From an uncultured Caulobacterales bacterium (lineage in GTDB: Bacteria; Pseudomonadota; Alphaproteobacteria; Caulobacterales; Caulobacteraceae), in assembly GCA_903900155.1 (NCBI GenBank), contig CAIUMD010000032.1:1-64000 (forward strand): a DNA stretch of 64,000 nucleotides. The letters run 5' to 3'. The position numbers and the translations under genes are program-made. The first letter of the stretch is position 1. Each line of letters begins with the position of its first letter. The notes below the pieces were generated by a model, which was not told the DNA's origin, searched no databases, and worked only from the letters and a program-made list of their open reading frames with translations. Shown piece after piece: positions 52,925 through 60,413 of this stretch.

Positions 52925-54733
52925 CTAGCGAACGGATGTCCAGGGTCGGCTCAGCAGCACCGCGCAGTTGATGACGCCCACCAGCGAGTAGGTTTGAGGA
53001 TAATTGCCCCACAGTTCGCCGTCCGCGAAGCCGATATCTTCTGACAGCAGTCCAGCGCCGGTGCGACGCGAAAGCATGTCCTCGAAAAGCGCGCGGGCCT
53101 CCTCGGTGCGACCCGACAGATGCAAGGCCTCGATCAGCCAGAAGGTGCAGATGTTGAACGCCGTCTGCGGCGAGCCGAAGTCGTCGGGGATGGCGTAGCG
53201 CAGCAGGTAGGAGCCCCGGCGCAAGCCGTCCTCGATCGCTTTGAGAGTGGCGACGTTGCGGGGGTCGTCGGGCGTGTGGAAGCGCAGGTCGACCAGTTGC
53301 AGCAGGGAGGCGTCCAGCACGTCGCCCTCGAAAGTGGCCGAGAAGCGGCCCAGCTCCTCGTTCCAGGCGCGCGCCTCGATGGTCTTGCGCATCTGCGCGG
53401 CGCGGCCGTTCCAGAAGGCGGCCTTCTCGGTCAGCCCCAGCTTTTCGGCGGCGTTGCCCAGGCGGTCGCAGGCGGCCCAGCACATGGCGGATGAGTAGGT
53501 GTGGACATTGGCCCGGCCCCGGAACTCCCACAGGCTGGCGTCGGGCTGGTCGTGCAGCTTGAAGGCCCGCTCGCCGACCGGCTCCAGGGCCTCGAAGTCC
53601 TCGACGGTGGCGGGGCGCAGCAGGCGCTCGTCGAAGAAGGCCTGCACGGTCGACAGGATGATCTGGCCATAGACGTCGTGCTGCAGGTGCTCGAAGGCCT
53701 GGTTGCCCACGCGGACGGGCCCCATGCCGCGATAGCCGGGCAGGTCGGGGGCGAAGCGCTCGGTCAGCTGCTCCTCGAAACCCACGCCGAACAGCGGCTG
53801 GATATGGCCGCCGGCCGCCCGGTCGACGATATTGCGCAGGTAGCCCAGATAGTTCTCCAGGATGTCGACCGCGCCCAGCCGGTTGACCGCCTGGACCACG
53901 TAATAGGCGTCCCGCAGCCAGCAATAGCGATAGTCCCAGTTGCGGCCGCTGTCGGCGTGCTCGGGGATCGAGGTGGTCAGGGCCGCGACGATGGCCCCCG
54001 TCTCCTCGTGCATGCAGAGCTTCAGCGTGATGGCCGCGCGGATCACGGCGGTCTGGTAGTCGAGCGGCACGGCCAGGCCGCGCACCCAGTGCTTCCAGTA
54101 GAGATCCGTCTCGCGCAGCATCCGCTCGCAGGTGGCGCCGATATTGGCGTCGAAGCCCTCGTCCGCGCCCAGGAACATGGCGATCGGCCGCTCCAGGCGG
54201 AACGTGCGCTCCTCCAGGATGTGCGAGACCGGCGCGTCGGTGGACAGGCGCAGGGTCATGTCCGAGCACAGGTAGCGGATGTGGTTCGAGCCCGAGGTGT
54301 GCTCGGCGACCTTCGCGCCCCAGCCGGCGGTGGGCTTCACGCGCAGGGTGACGCGGGCCACGCCGACGATCGGCCGGATCAGGCGGATGAAGGCGGTCGG
54401 GCGGAAGGTGCGGCCGTGCTGGATGTAGCGGGGGGAAAAGTCGATGACCTCGAACCGCGCGCCGTCCTCGTCGGCGATCTCGGTGCGCAGGATCGGGGTG
54501 TTGCGTAAGTAGCCCTGGCGGACCTCGGCCCGGCGTTCGACCTGGATGTCCCACAGGCCCTTGGCGTCCGGGCCATCTGGATCGGCGTCGTCCAGAAGAG
54601 CGCTGAACACCGGATCGGAATCGACGCGCGGCGCGCAGGCCCAGACGAACCTGCCGCCGCTGTCGATCAGCGCGCTGACGGCGCAATTGCCGATCGGAAA
54701 CAGGTCGAGCGTCTTTTGCGAGCTGCTAGTCAT
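52925..54733 (-). CDS. Glycoside hydrolase family 15 enzyme (glucoamylase/trehalase-like)
   Basis: 602 aa from ATG 54733 (MTSSSQKTLDLFPIGN); the frame is open to 54853 but unconserved. Typical GH15 segments are IGNCAVSALIDSGGRFVWAC at the start, RNWDYRYCWLRDAYYVVQAV in the catalytic (alpha/alpha)6 barrel, HTYSSAMCWAACDR and LLSEDIGFADGELWGNYPQ near the end, where the general base lies. There is no signal peptide, so it acts in the cytoplasm, cutting alpha-linked glucose from oligosaccharides or trehalose. Genes of this type often sit beside otsA, which suggests a role in trehalose turnover. Confidence 0.88.
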   Translation of the reverse strand: MTSSSQKTLDLFPIGNCAVSALIDSGGRFVWACAPRVDSDPVFSALLDDADPDGPDAKGLWDIQVERRAEVRQGYLRNTPILRTEIADEDGARFEVIDFSPRYIQHGRTFRPTAFIRLIRPIVGVARVTLRVKPTAGWGAKVAEHTSGSNHIRYLCSDMTLRLSTDAPVSHILEERTFRLERPIAMFLGADEGFDANIGATCERMLRETDLYWKHWVRGLAVPLDYQTAVIRAAITLKLCMHEETGAIVAALTTSIPEHADSGRNWDYRYCWLRDAYYVVQAVNRLGAVDILENYLGYLRNIVDRAAGGHIQPLFGVGFEEQLTERFAPDLPGYRGMGPVRVGNQAFEHLQHDVYGQIILSTVQAFFDERLLRPATVEDFEALEPVGERAFKLHDQPDASLWEFRGRANVHTYSSAMCWAACDRLGNAAEKLGLTEKAAFWNGRAAQMRKTIEARAWNEELGRFSATFEGDVLDASLLQLVDLRFHTPDDPRNVATLKAIEDGLRRGSYLLRYAIPDDFGSPQTAFNICTFWLIEALHLSGRTEEARALFEDMLSRRTGAGLLSEDIGFADGELWGNYPQTYSLVGVINCAVLLSRPWTSVR

Positions 54734-54944
54734 CGAGACCCCGGATGCGTGCTTTTGGGCTTTCCCCATTTCGGGTGAAACCGACGGTGTGGCTTGCGGG
54801 TTCCTGTTCTCGAAAAACGTCTTGCCGGGGGCAGGGGAGGGCTCGCCTTTCACGCTACTCGCGTTGACGGAACAGGCCGGCGCCGGCCATCTGGTTTCCC
54901 TGACGCGGCAAGGCCGCGCGTGTGCGGTGGGCTGTTCGACGGTG

Positions 54945-56426
54945 ATGCGATTTACGAGACCCTGCGGCGTCCTGGCGGCGGCGATGAGCCTGCTTTCGCT
55001 GGAAGTCGCCCAAGCTCAGTCGCAGCGCCCGACCCTGGCCGGCGGTCGTCCGGTTCAAGCTGCCCCGCAGCAGGCCGCGCCGCTGGTCCCGCCGCGTCCG
55101 GCGGTGTTCCAGCCTGACCTCTCCGCCGTCCAGTTGCGCGCCGACCAGGCCGACATGCTGCGCCGGGTGCTGGGCGACGCCTATACCCACGGCTTCGACC
55201 CCGCGACCTTCTCGCCCGAGCGCGCGACCACGCAAGCCCAACTGATCGGTTTGACCCTGGCCTATGCCAAGGCGGTGCGCAGCGGCCGCCTGCCGGTCGC
55301 CAACTTCATGGAAGAGTGGGGCCTGAGGCCCGCGCCCTACGATCCGACGATCGACTTCATCAACGCCGTCCAGCAGGACCGTCTGGCCGCCTGGCTGGAC
55401 ACCCTGCCGCCGCCCTATACCGGCTATCAGACCCTGCGCGGGGGCCTGGCCGCCTATCGCGACATCGCCGCGCGCGGCGGCTGGCAGCAGTTGGCCCCTG
55501 GTCCGGAGCTGAAGGAGGGCGCGACCGGCGCCCGTGTCGTGGCCCTGGAAGCGCGCCTGGCGGCCGAGGATCCGACCATGACCGTCGACGCCGCGCCGGT
55601 GTTCGACGCCGCCCTGGCCCAGGCCGTGCAGCGCGCCCAGAAGCGCTTCGGCCTCAATCCCAACGGGGTCGTCAACAAGGCCACGCTGGACGCCCTGAAC
55701 ACGCCGGTCGAGCAGCGTATCGACCAGATCGTCGCCAACATGGAGCGCTGGCGCTGGCTGCCCCAGACCCTGCCGGCCGAGCGAATCCAGGTGAACGTCG
55801 CCGCCGCCATCCTGTCGGTGTTCAGCCACGACACCCCGACCCTGACCATGCGCGCGGTCACCGGCCGTCCGGGCGACGAGACGCCGATGCTGTCGTCGAT
55901 GATCCACTCGATCGTGCTGAACCCGCCGTGGAACGTGCCGCAGTCGATCGCGTCCAAGGAGCTGTGGCCCAAGGAGCGCAAGAGCCCGGGCTATCTGCGC
56001 CGCAACGACTTCATCGTCATCCCCACGGGCGACGGCGGCTCGCGCCTGCAGCAGAAGGCCGGCCCGCTGGCGGCGCTGGGCAAGCTGAAGTTCGACTTCG
56101 CCAACCCCTACGGCGTCTATCTGCACGACACCCCCAGCCGCGCCCGTTTCGACAGCTTCAGTCGCCTGGCCAGCCACGGCTGCGTGCGCCTGCAAAAGCC
56201 GACCGAACTGGCCAAGGCCCTGCTGGAGGGCGACGCGACCTGGACGCCCGAGAAGGTCGACGCGACCCTGGCCTCGGGCGACACCGTGCGCGCCAAGCTA
56301 CCTCAGCAGATCGCGGTCTTCCTGCTGTATTGGACGGCCTATGTGACCCCGGACGGGCAGGTGAATTTCCGCCAGGATCCGTATGGCTGGGATCGCGAAC
56401 TGGTGCAGCGGATCGCCGCACTTTGA
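54945..56426 (+). CDS. L,D-transpeptidase of the YcbB/LdtD type
   Basis: 493 aa from ATG 54945 (MRFTRPCGVLAAAMSLLSLE); the long upstream open frame from 54546 overlaps the divergent GH15 gene. A signal peptide ends near AQAQ. Then follow an N-terminal scaffold domain, a peptidoglycan-binding domain (ELKEGATGARVVALEARLAA) and the YkuD catalytic domain with SHGCVRLQKP (His411, Cys413). It forms 3-3 crosslinks in peptidoglycan or attaches lipoproteins in the periplasm, and is insensitive to most penicillins. The start is divergent from the GH15 gene with 211 bp between them. Confidence 0.9.
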   Translation: MRFTRPCGVLAAAMSLLSLEVAQAQSQRPTLAGGRPVQAAPQQAAPLVPPRPAVFQPDLSAVQLRADQADMLRRVLGDAYTHGFDPATFSPERATTQAQLIGLTLAYAKAVRSGRLPVANFMEEWGLRPAPYDPTIDFINAVQQDRLAAWLDTLPPPYTGYQTLRGGLAAYRDIAARGGWQQLAPGPELKEGATGARVVALEARLAAEDPTMTVDAAPVFDAALAQAVQRAQKRFGLNPNGVVNKATLDALNTPVEQRIDQIVANMERWRWLPQTLPAERIQVNVAAAILSVFSHDTPTLTMRAVTGRPGDETPMLSSMIHSIVLNPPWNVPQSIASKELWPKERKSPGYLRRNDFIVIPTGDGGSRLQQKAGPLAALGKLKFDFANPYGVYLHDTPSRARFDSFSRLASHGCVRLQKPTELAKALLEGDATWTPEKVDATLASGDTVRAKLPQQIAVFLLYWTAYVTPDGQVNFRQDPYGWDRELVQRIAAL

Positions 56427-56498
56427 TCCTGCTCAGCTTGCTTTCTTAACATTCTTGCGGTGTCCTCCCCGACCTGAGTGTCGGGTAAGGGCGTAAGC

Positions 56499-57152
56499 AT
56501 GGATCGACGTAAGCTGCTCCAGTGGGGGCTGGGCGCTATGGGGGCGGGGCTAATTCCCCTGGCCGCACGGGCTGATGACGACATAATCGGCGCGATCCTG
56601 GAAGGAAAACAGGTCGGCGTGCCGGTGGTTCCCACGGCGCCGGTCGATCTGCGCCCGACGCCGGTCGAAACCCCAATTGTAAAGTCTGTCGCCGTGGTCG
56701 AACCCCGCTGGGTCAAGCTGCGCAACATCCACACCGACGAGAAGCTGGAAGCCGTCTACTGGGAGAACGGCGAGTACGTTCCCGATGCGGTGAAGGCCTT
56801 GAACCACGTCCTGCGCGACTATCGCAACGACGAGAGCCATCCGATCGACCCGGGCCTGTACGACATCCTGGGCAAGATCGCGCAGAAGACCGGGACCAAG
56901 GCCCACTTCCAGGTGATCTCCGGCTACCGCTCGCCGGCGACCAACCGGATGCTGGCCGAGCGCAGCGGCGAGGTGGCCAAGCGCAGCCTGCACATGGACG
57001 GCAAGGCCATGGACATCTTCCTGGAGGACATCGCCCTGGAAGACATCCGCGCCGAGGCCCTGGGCCTGCAACTGGGCGGGGTCGGCTACTACCCCAAGAG
57101 CAAGTTCGTGCACGTCGATGTCGGCCCCGTGCGCAAGTGGTCGGGCGCCTGA
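56499..57152 (+). CDS. DUF882/M15-type peptidoglycan peptidase (YcbK/MepK-like)
   Basis: 217 aa. ATG 56499 gives MDRRKLLQWGLGAMGAGLIP, a twin-arginine signal (DRRKLL). The mature domain has the LAS-type zinc site: SGYRSPATNRML, His165 and Asp172 in HMDGKAMDI, and FVHVDVG near the C-terminus. Relatives cleave 3-3 crosslinks. The neighbour just upstream makes such crosslinks, so a maker/breaker pair is likely. They are 72 bp apart on the same strand. Confidence 0.87.
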   Translation: MDRRKLLQWGLGAMGAGLIPLAARADDDIIGAILEGKQVGVPVVPTAPVDLRPTPVETPIVKSVAVVEPRWVKLRNIHTDEKLEAVYWENGEYVPDAVKALNHVLRDYRNDESHPIDPGLYDILGKIAQKTGTKAHFQVISGYRSPATNRMLAERSGEVAKRSLHMDGKAMDIFLEDIALEDIRAEALGLQLGGVGYYPKSKFVHVDVGPVRKWSGA

Positions 57153-57268
57153 AGCTGTACAATTCGCTTAGCAGGCGAGCCCCTTGGCGAAACGGGTAAC
57201 CAAGCTCTAGTTCGCACGTATAGAGCATGGTAGCCGGCTTAAGGTCGGTAGCGTTTCAGGGGAAACAG

Positions 57269-57613
57269 ATGAGCGAGCGTCGCAGCAATCCGTTTGGCTG
57301 GATGATCCTCGGCTTCATCGTCGGCGTCCTGGTGACGTTCGGCACGATCCTGTTCCTGACCTCCAGCGGCGGCGGCTACGAGGACGGCCCGTCCGAGACC
57401 CGCACGGCCGCCGACGACGCCGCAACCGCGGCGATCAATGCCTCGTCGATCGGCGCGCAGCCGGCTCCGCACAAGATGGAAACCTCAGCGCGGGTTCCGA
57501 CGGATCCCACGGCCGCCGCCCCGCGCGCCGAGCGGCAGGCGCCGGCGCAGGACCTGGACCCGCAGGTGGCGGATGACGCCGCCGCGGCCGGGATGACCTC
57601 GCGGACACGGTAA
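57269..57613 (+). CDS. Single-pass membrane protein, unknown
   Basis: 114 aa from ATG 57269 (MSERRSNPFGWMILGFIVGV), with CAGGGGAAA before it. One hydrophobic segment (about 9-32) is followed by a polar, Ala/Pro-rich periplasmic tail. No family is recognised. It is downstream of the peptidase on the same strand and may be part of the same unit. Confidence 0.65.
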   Translation: MSERRSNPFGWMILGFIVGVLVTFGTILFLTSSGGGYEDGPSETRTAADDAATAAINASSIGAQPAPHKMETSARVPTDPTAAAPRAERQAPAQDLDPQVADDAAAAGMTSRTR

Positions 57614-57627
57614 GTTCATTCTATCAA

Positions 57628-57653
57628 AAGTTGTTTTCGGTAATAAACAACTT
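57628..57653. repeat. AT-rich perfect inverted repeat
   Basis: AAGTTGTTT and AAACAACTT (9 bp each, perfect) around the loop TCGGTAAT, in a locally AT-rich stretch rare in this window. It may terminate the membrane-protein gene or serve as an operator for the small gene 73 bp further on. Confidence 0.55.
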
Positions 57654-57725
57654 GAAATTATTTGCAACCTCTGGAAGTGTCTGGGGGCGTGATCACGCTC
57701 CATCCATTCAAGAGGGAGCAGCAAA

Positions 57726-57932
57726 ATGGACTATCTGGTCGAACTGGGCTCGAACATTCCGGGTGTTTATTCCATTGGCCAATCGGGTTCGCCCACGGAA
57801 TCGAGCGATGGCTACGTCGTCGTCGGTGAAGGCGCGGCCTACAATTTCTGGGAAACGCAGCTCTACGAGGAATACATAGCGGGCGGCGGCAATCCCTACG
57901 ACTACGCGCGTCCGGGCTATGAGCTGCCCTGA
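57726..57932 (+). CDS. Small acidic Tyr/Gly-rich protein, unknown
   Basis: 68 aa. ATG 57726 has a near-ideal site (AAGAGGGAG, 8 bp). It has no signal peptide, no cysteine, many Tyr, Gly and Glu (SDGYVVVGEGAAYNFWETQL) and ends RPGYELP. It has its own terminator (57942) and an AT-rich hairpin upstream, so it looks like an independent transcript. No family is recognised. Confidence 0.65.
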   Translation: MDYLVELGSNIPGVYSIGQSGSPTESSDGYVVVGEGAAYNFWETQLYEEYIAGGGNPYDYARPGYELP

Positions 57933-57941
57933 TCGCCGGTG

Positions 57942-57959
57942 GGCGGCCTAAGGGCCGCC
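57942..57959 (+). terminator. Terminator after the small acidic gene
   Basis: Perfect 7-bp stem GGCGGCC / GGCCGCC with a TAAG loop, 10 bp past the stop; no long T-run. Confidence 0.6.
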
Positions 57960-58047
57960 TATCAATCCTGCTGCCACCAGGCTGGCGGCAGGGCGCGCGC
58001 ATTTTCTCCAGAACGCTCAAGGCATTGGGTGTCCAAGGAGATGTCTA

Positions 58048-58407
58048 TTGTCGATTAAGGGAAGTTGCTGCTGCGGCGGCGTCCGTTTCGAGCTGTTCGA
58101 GCCGCCCCTGATGCTGGGGACCTGTCACTGCTCGCGCTGCCGCAAGGCCGGGTCCGGGGCTTATGCCTATGTCCGGGCCGAGGCGTTCCATTGGCTGGCG
58201 GGCCGGGAGCTGGTGACCCGCTATCACCCCAAGCCGCCGATGAAGTTCAACCGCAGCTTCTGCAAGCGCTGCGGCGCCTCGCTGGGCGATCCCGACAGCG
58301 GCCGCATCCTGGCCATCGCCGCCAACTGCCTGGATGACGATCCCGGCGTCTCCGTCAGCTTCGAGGAGTTTACGCCGGACGCCCCGTCCTGGGAGAAGCC
58401 CGCATAG
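58048..58407 (+). CDS. GFA-family zinc protein (glutathione-dependent formaldehyde-activating-like)
   Basis: 119 aa with a TTG start at 58048, supported by AAGGAGA a few bases before it; the ATG at 58040 is out of frame. Zinc ligands are seen in SCCCGG (7-9), CHCSRCRK (26-33) and FCKRCGAS (71-78). Members were named after the enzyme that condenses formaldehyde with glutathione, though most are of unknown function. Nothing else for formaldehyde is nearby. Confidence 0.85.
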   Translation: MSIKGSCCCGGVRFELFEPPLMLGTCHCSRCRKAGSGAYAYVRAEAFHWLAGRELVTRYHPKPPMKFNRSFCKRCGASLGDPDSGRILAIAANCLDDDPGVSVSFEEFTPDAPSWEKPA

Positions 58408-58409
58408 AA

Positions 58410-58437
58410 AAAGGCGGCCGCCGAAGCGACCGCCTTT
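58410..58437. terminator. Bidirectional terminator between GFA-family gene and pstS
   Basis: AAAGGCGG and CCGCCTTT (8-bp stem) close a loop containing CCGCCGAAGCGA, with A/T flanks on both sides of two convergent genes. Confidence 0.75.
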
Positions 58438-58464
58438 CCCACCTGGCTTCCGTTGGGAGGCCTT

Positions 58465-59505
58465 TTATTCCTTCGGCATCGGCATGGCCGGCATCGCGCC
58501 CGCCTTGCCCTTCATGGCCTGGTGCTGCGCCGGGGGCAGCGGGATCAGGCCGCGGCCTTGCAGGTAGCCGCCACGGCCGGTGGCCGCGTCCGACACGAAT
58601 TCGGTGACGAATTCCTTCAGGCCCGGCGTCACGCCGACCTGCGACTTCTTCACGTAGACGTACAGCGAGCGCGACAGCGGATATTGGCCGCTGGCGATGG
58701 CCGCCGGGGTCGGCTTCACGCCGTTGACCGACGCGCCCTTGATGCGCGAGGCGTTCTCTTCCAGGAACGAGAAGCCGAACACGCCCAGGGCGTTCGGGGT
58801 CTTCTCGATGGTGCCGACGATGGCGTTGTCGTTTTCGCCGGCGTCGACCCAGCCGCCGTCGGTGCGCATCGGCGACACGGTGGCCTTGAACTTCTTCTCG
58901 TCTTCGCTCTTCAGCTTGGCCAGGGTCGGCAGCTTGGCGGCGCCGCCTTCCATCGCCAGTTCGACGAAGGCGTCACGGGTGCCCGAGGTGGGCGGCGGGC
59001 CGTAGGCCAGGATGCGAGCCTTGGGCAGGCCGGGGCCGACCTCGTTCCAGTTTTTGTACGGCTGCTTCACCAGCTGGCCGCCGCGCAGGGACTGGTCGGC
59101 CAGGCCCAGGTACAGCTGCTCGAGCTTGAAGTTGAAGTCCGGACCCTTCTTGTCGACCGCGACGACGATGCCGTCGAAGCCGATCTTGATCTCGACGATG
59201 TCCTTCACGCCGGCCTTCTGGCAGGCCTGGAACTCGGACTTCTTCATCGGGCGCGAGGCGTTGGCGATGTCGGGGAACTTCTCGCCCGCGCCGCCGCAGA
59301 ACATCTTGATGCCGCCGCCGGTGCCCAGGCTCTCGACCTTGGGCGACTTCTTGCCGGTCTTCTTCGAGAAGTTTTCGGCGACGCGGGTCGAGAAGGGGAA
59401 CACGGTCGAGGAGCCGGCGGCCCACACGTAGTCGCGCGCGGCGTGCGCTTGGTCGGCGACGGCGAACAGGGCGAGGGTGGCGACCGCGCCAAGGAGCTTT
59501 TTCAT
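58465..59505 (-). CDS. pstS: Phosphate ABC transporter, periplasmic phosphate-binding protein
   Basis: 346 aa. The signal peptide MKKLLGAVATLALFAVADQA is cut after HAA. Phosphate-binding loops are GSSTVFPFS, ASRPM and PTSGTRDAF. It captures inorganic phosphate for the Pst importer. The last 25 residues (AMKGKAGAMPAMPMPKE) are an unusual Met/Pro-rich tail. The permease genes pstCAB are not in the window. A Pho box lies 74 bp upstream (59579), so expression should rise under phosphate starvation. Confidence 0.93.
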   Translation of the reverse strand: MKKLLGAVATLALFAVADQAHAARDYVWAAGSSTVFPFSTRVAENFSKKTGKKSPKVESLGTGGGIKMFCGGAGEKFPDIANASRPMKKSEFQACQKAGVKDIVEIKIGFDGIVVAVDKKGPDFNFKLEQLYLGLADQSLRGGQLVKQPYKNWNEVGPGLPKARILAYGPPPTSGTRDAFVELAMEGGAAKLPTLAKLKSEDEKKFKATVSPMRTDGGWVDAGENDNAIVGTIEKTPNALGVFGFSFLEENASRIKGASVNGVKPTPAAIASGQYPLSRSLYVYVKKSQVGVTPGLKEFVTEFVSDAATGRGGYLQGRGLIPLPPAQHQAMKGKAGAMPAMPMPKE

Positions 59506-59578
59506 GTCGTCAAATCCTGTGTGATCCGGGGACGCGGGGAACGTGCCGGAGCAATGCAGGGCTTTCTGTCACGGTTCC

Positions 59579-59596
59579 GAGACAGTTTTAAGACAC
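59579..59596 (-). promoter_or_regulatory. Pho box upstream of pstS
   Basis: On the minus strand GTGTCTT-AAAA-CTGTCTC: two 7-bp repeats 11 bp apart, matching the PhoB consensus CTGTCAT-N4-CTGTCAT at most positions. Confidence 0.7.
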
Positions 59597-59618
59597 GAAA
59601 TCCGTGGACGGATGATCG

Positions 59619-59966
59619 TCAGACGACCGTCAGGGCCTTTTCGATCGGACGGGCCAAGACGACGCCCTTGGGGCCGTCGACGATCGGGCGGTTGACCAGG
59701 ATCGGGTGCTCGACCATCGCGGCCAGCAGGGCCTCGTCGGCGACGCCGGGTTTCAGCAGGCCCAGCTCTTCAGCCGGCGTGCCGCGTTCGCGAAGAAGGC
59801 CTTTCAGGTCCGTGTCGGCGCGCTTGACCAGATCCAGTAGCTGCTCGCGAGTCCAGCCGGTCTTCAGGTACTCGACCACCGTCGGATTCAGGCCGTTCTC
59901 GCGTAGCAGGGCGACCGTCTTGGTCGAAGTGCTGCATTTGGGATTATGATAGACGGTGACGGCCAT
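59619..59966 (-). CDS. arsC: ArsC-family arsenate reductase (glutaredoxin type)
   Basis: 115 aa thioredoxin-fold protein. The catalytic Cys11 is in HNPKCSTS, and the supporting arginine region is HPILVNRPIV. It reduces arsenate to arsenite with glutathione and glutaredoxin. The start is ATG 59966. It lies upstream of pstS on the same strand, with the Pho box in the 113-bp gap. No ars efflux pump is near. Members called YfgD-like with other substrates have the same motifs. Confidence 0.9.
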   Translation of the reverse strand: MAVTVYHNPKCSTSTKTVALLRENGLNPTVVEYLKTGWTREQLLDLVKRADTDLKGLLRERGTPAEELGLLKPGVADEALLAAMVEHPILVNRPIVDGPKGVVLARPIEKALTVV

Positions 59967-60001
59967 CGAAGAGCTCCTTTGAGTGGAGCGATATACCCGA
60001 T

Positions 60002-60120
60002 TCAGGTGTCGGCAAGCGCCAGCAGCCGCCGCGCGCCGGTCTTGTCGGCCAGGATCTGTTCCAGGGTCTGCTCGTCCAGCACGGCCAGGAAGGCGGCGGT
60101 GGCCTGGTTCAGCGCGGGGG
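60002..60120 (-). pseudogene. Gene fragment (C-terminal end of an unidentified protein)
   Basis: On the minus strand the segment ALNQATAAFLAVLDEQTLEQ ILADKTGARRLLALADT reads like the helical C-terminus of a real protein, ending in a stop at 60002. Its upstream part is missing: at about 60120 the frame changes into antisense of the neighbouring receptor fragment. No start is present. The parent family is not recognised. Confidence 0.45.
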
Positions 60121-60139
60121 GCGGTGACTCGGCGGCCAG

Positions 60140-60335
60140 CGTCATTGGCGGTCCGGACGCCAAGGTCGACCCGGGCGCGATCTTCAAGGCCGGCGACTTC
60201 AGCGTCCAGATGGCCGCCGGCAATCTGACCGACAGCCCTGGCCTGACCGAGGGGGATCCGCGTTCCACCGGCGGCGCCAACGCCCGCCCGATCCTGGGTC
60301 GGTCGGTGCGGTTGTCGGTGGGTTACAGCTTCTAG
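60140..60335 (+). pseudogene. C-terminal remnant of a TonB-dependent receptor
   Basis: About 62 residues (GGPDAKVDPGAIFKAGDFSV, then ARPILGRSVRLSVGYSF) with the closing beta-strand and terminal Phe of an outer-membrane barrel. The other several hundred residues are absent; upstream the frame runs into unrelated sequence. The remnant directly precedes the trehalase gene, so the lost receptor may have served trehalose uptake. Confidence 0.6.
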
Positions 60336-60413
60336 TTCCTGCGTACTACTATCCCCGCTTCCTGCGCGCGGACCGGCTCCCCCGGTCCGCGTTTCTTTAT
60401 CGAGAGGCTCCGC

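Noticed and set aside
57153-57268. Possible tRNA or small RNA between the peptidase and membrane protein
   Set aside because: No cloverleaf could be drawn and no terminator follows.
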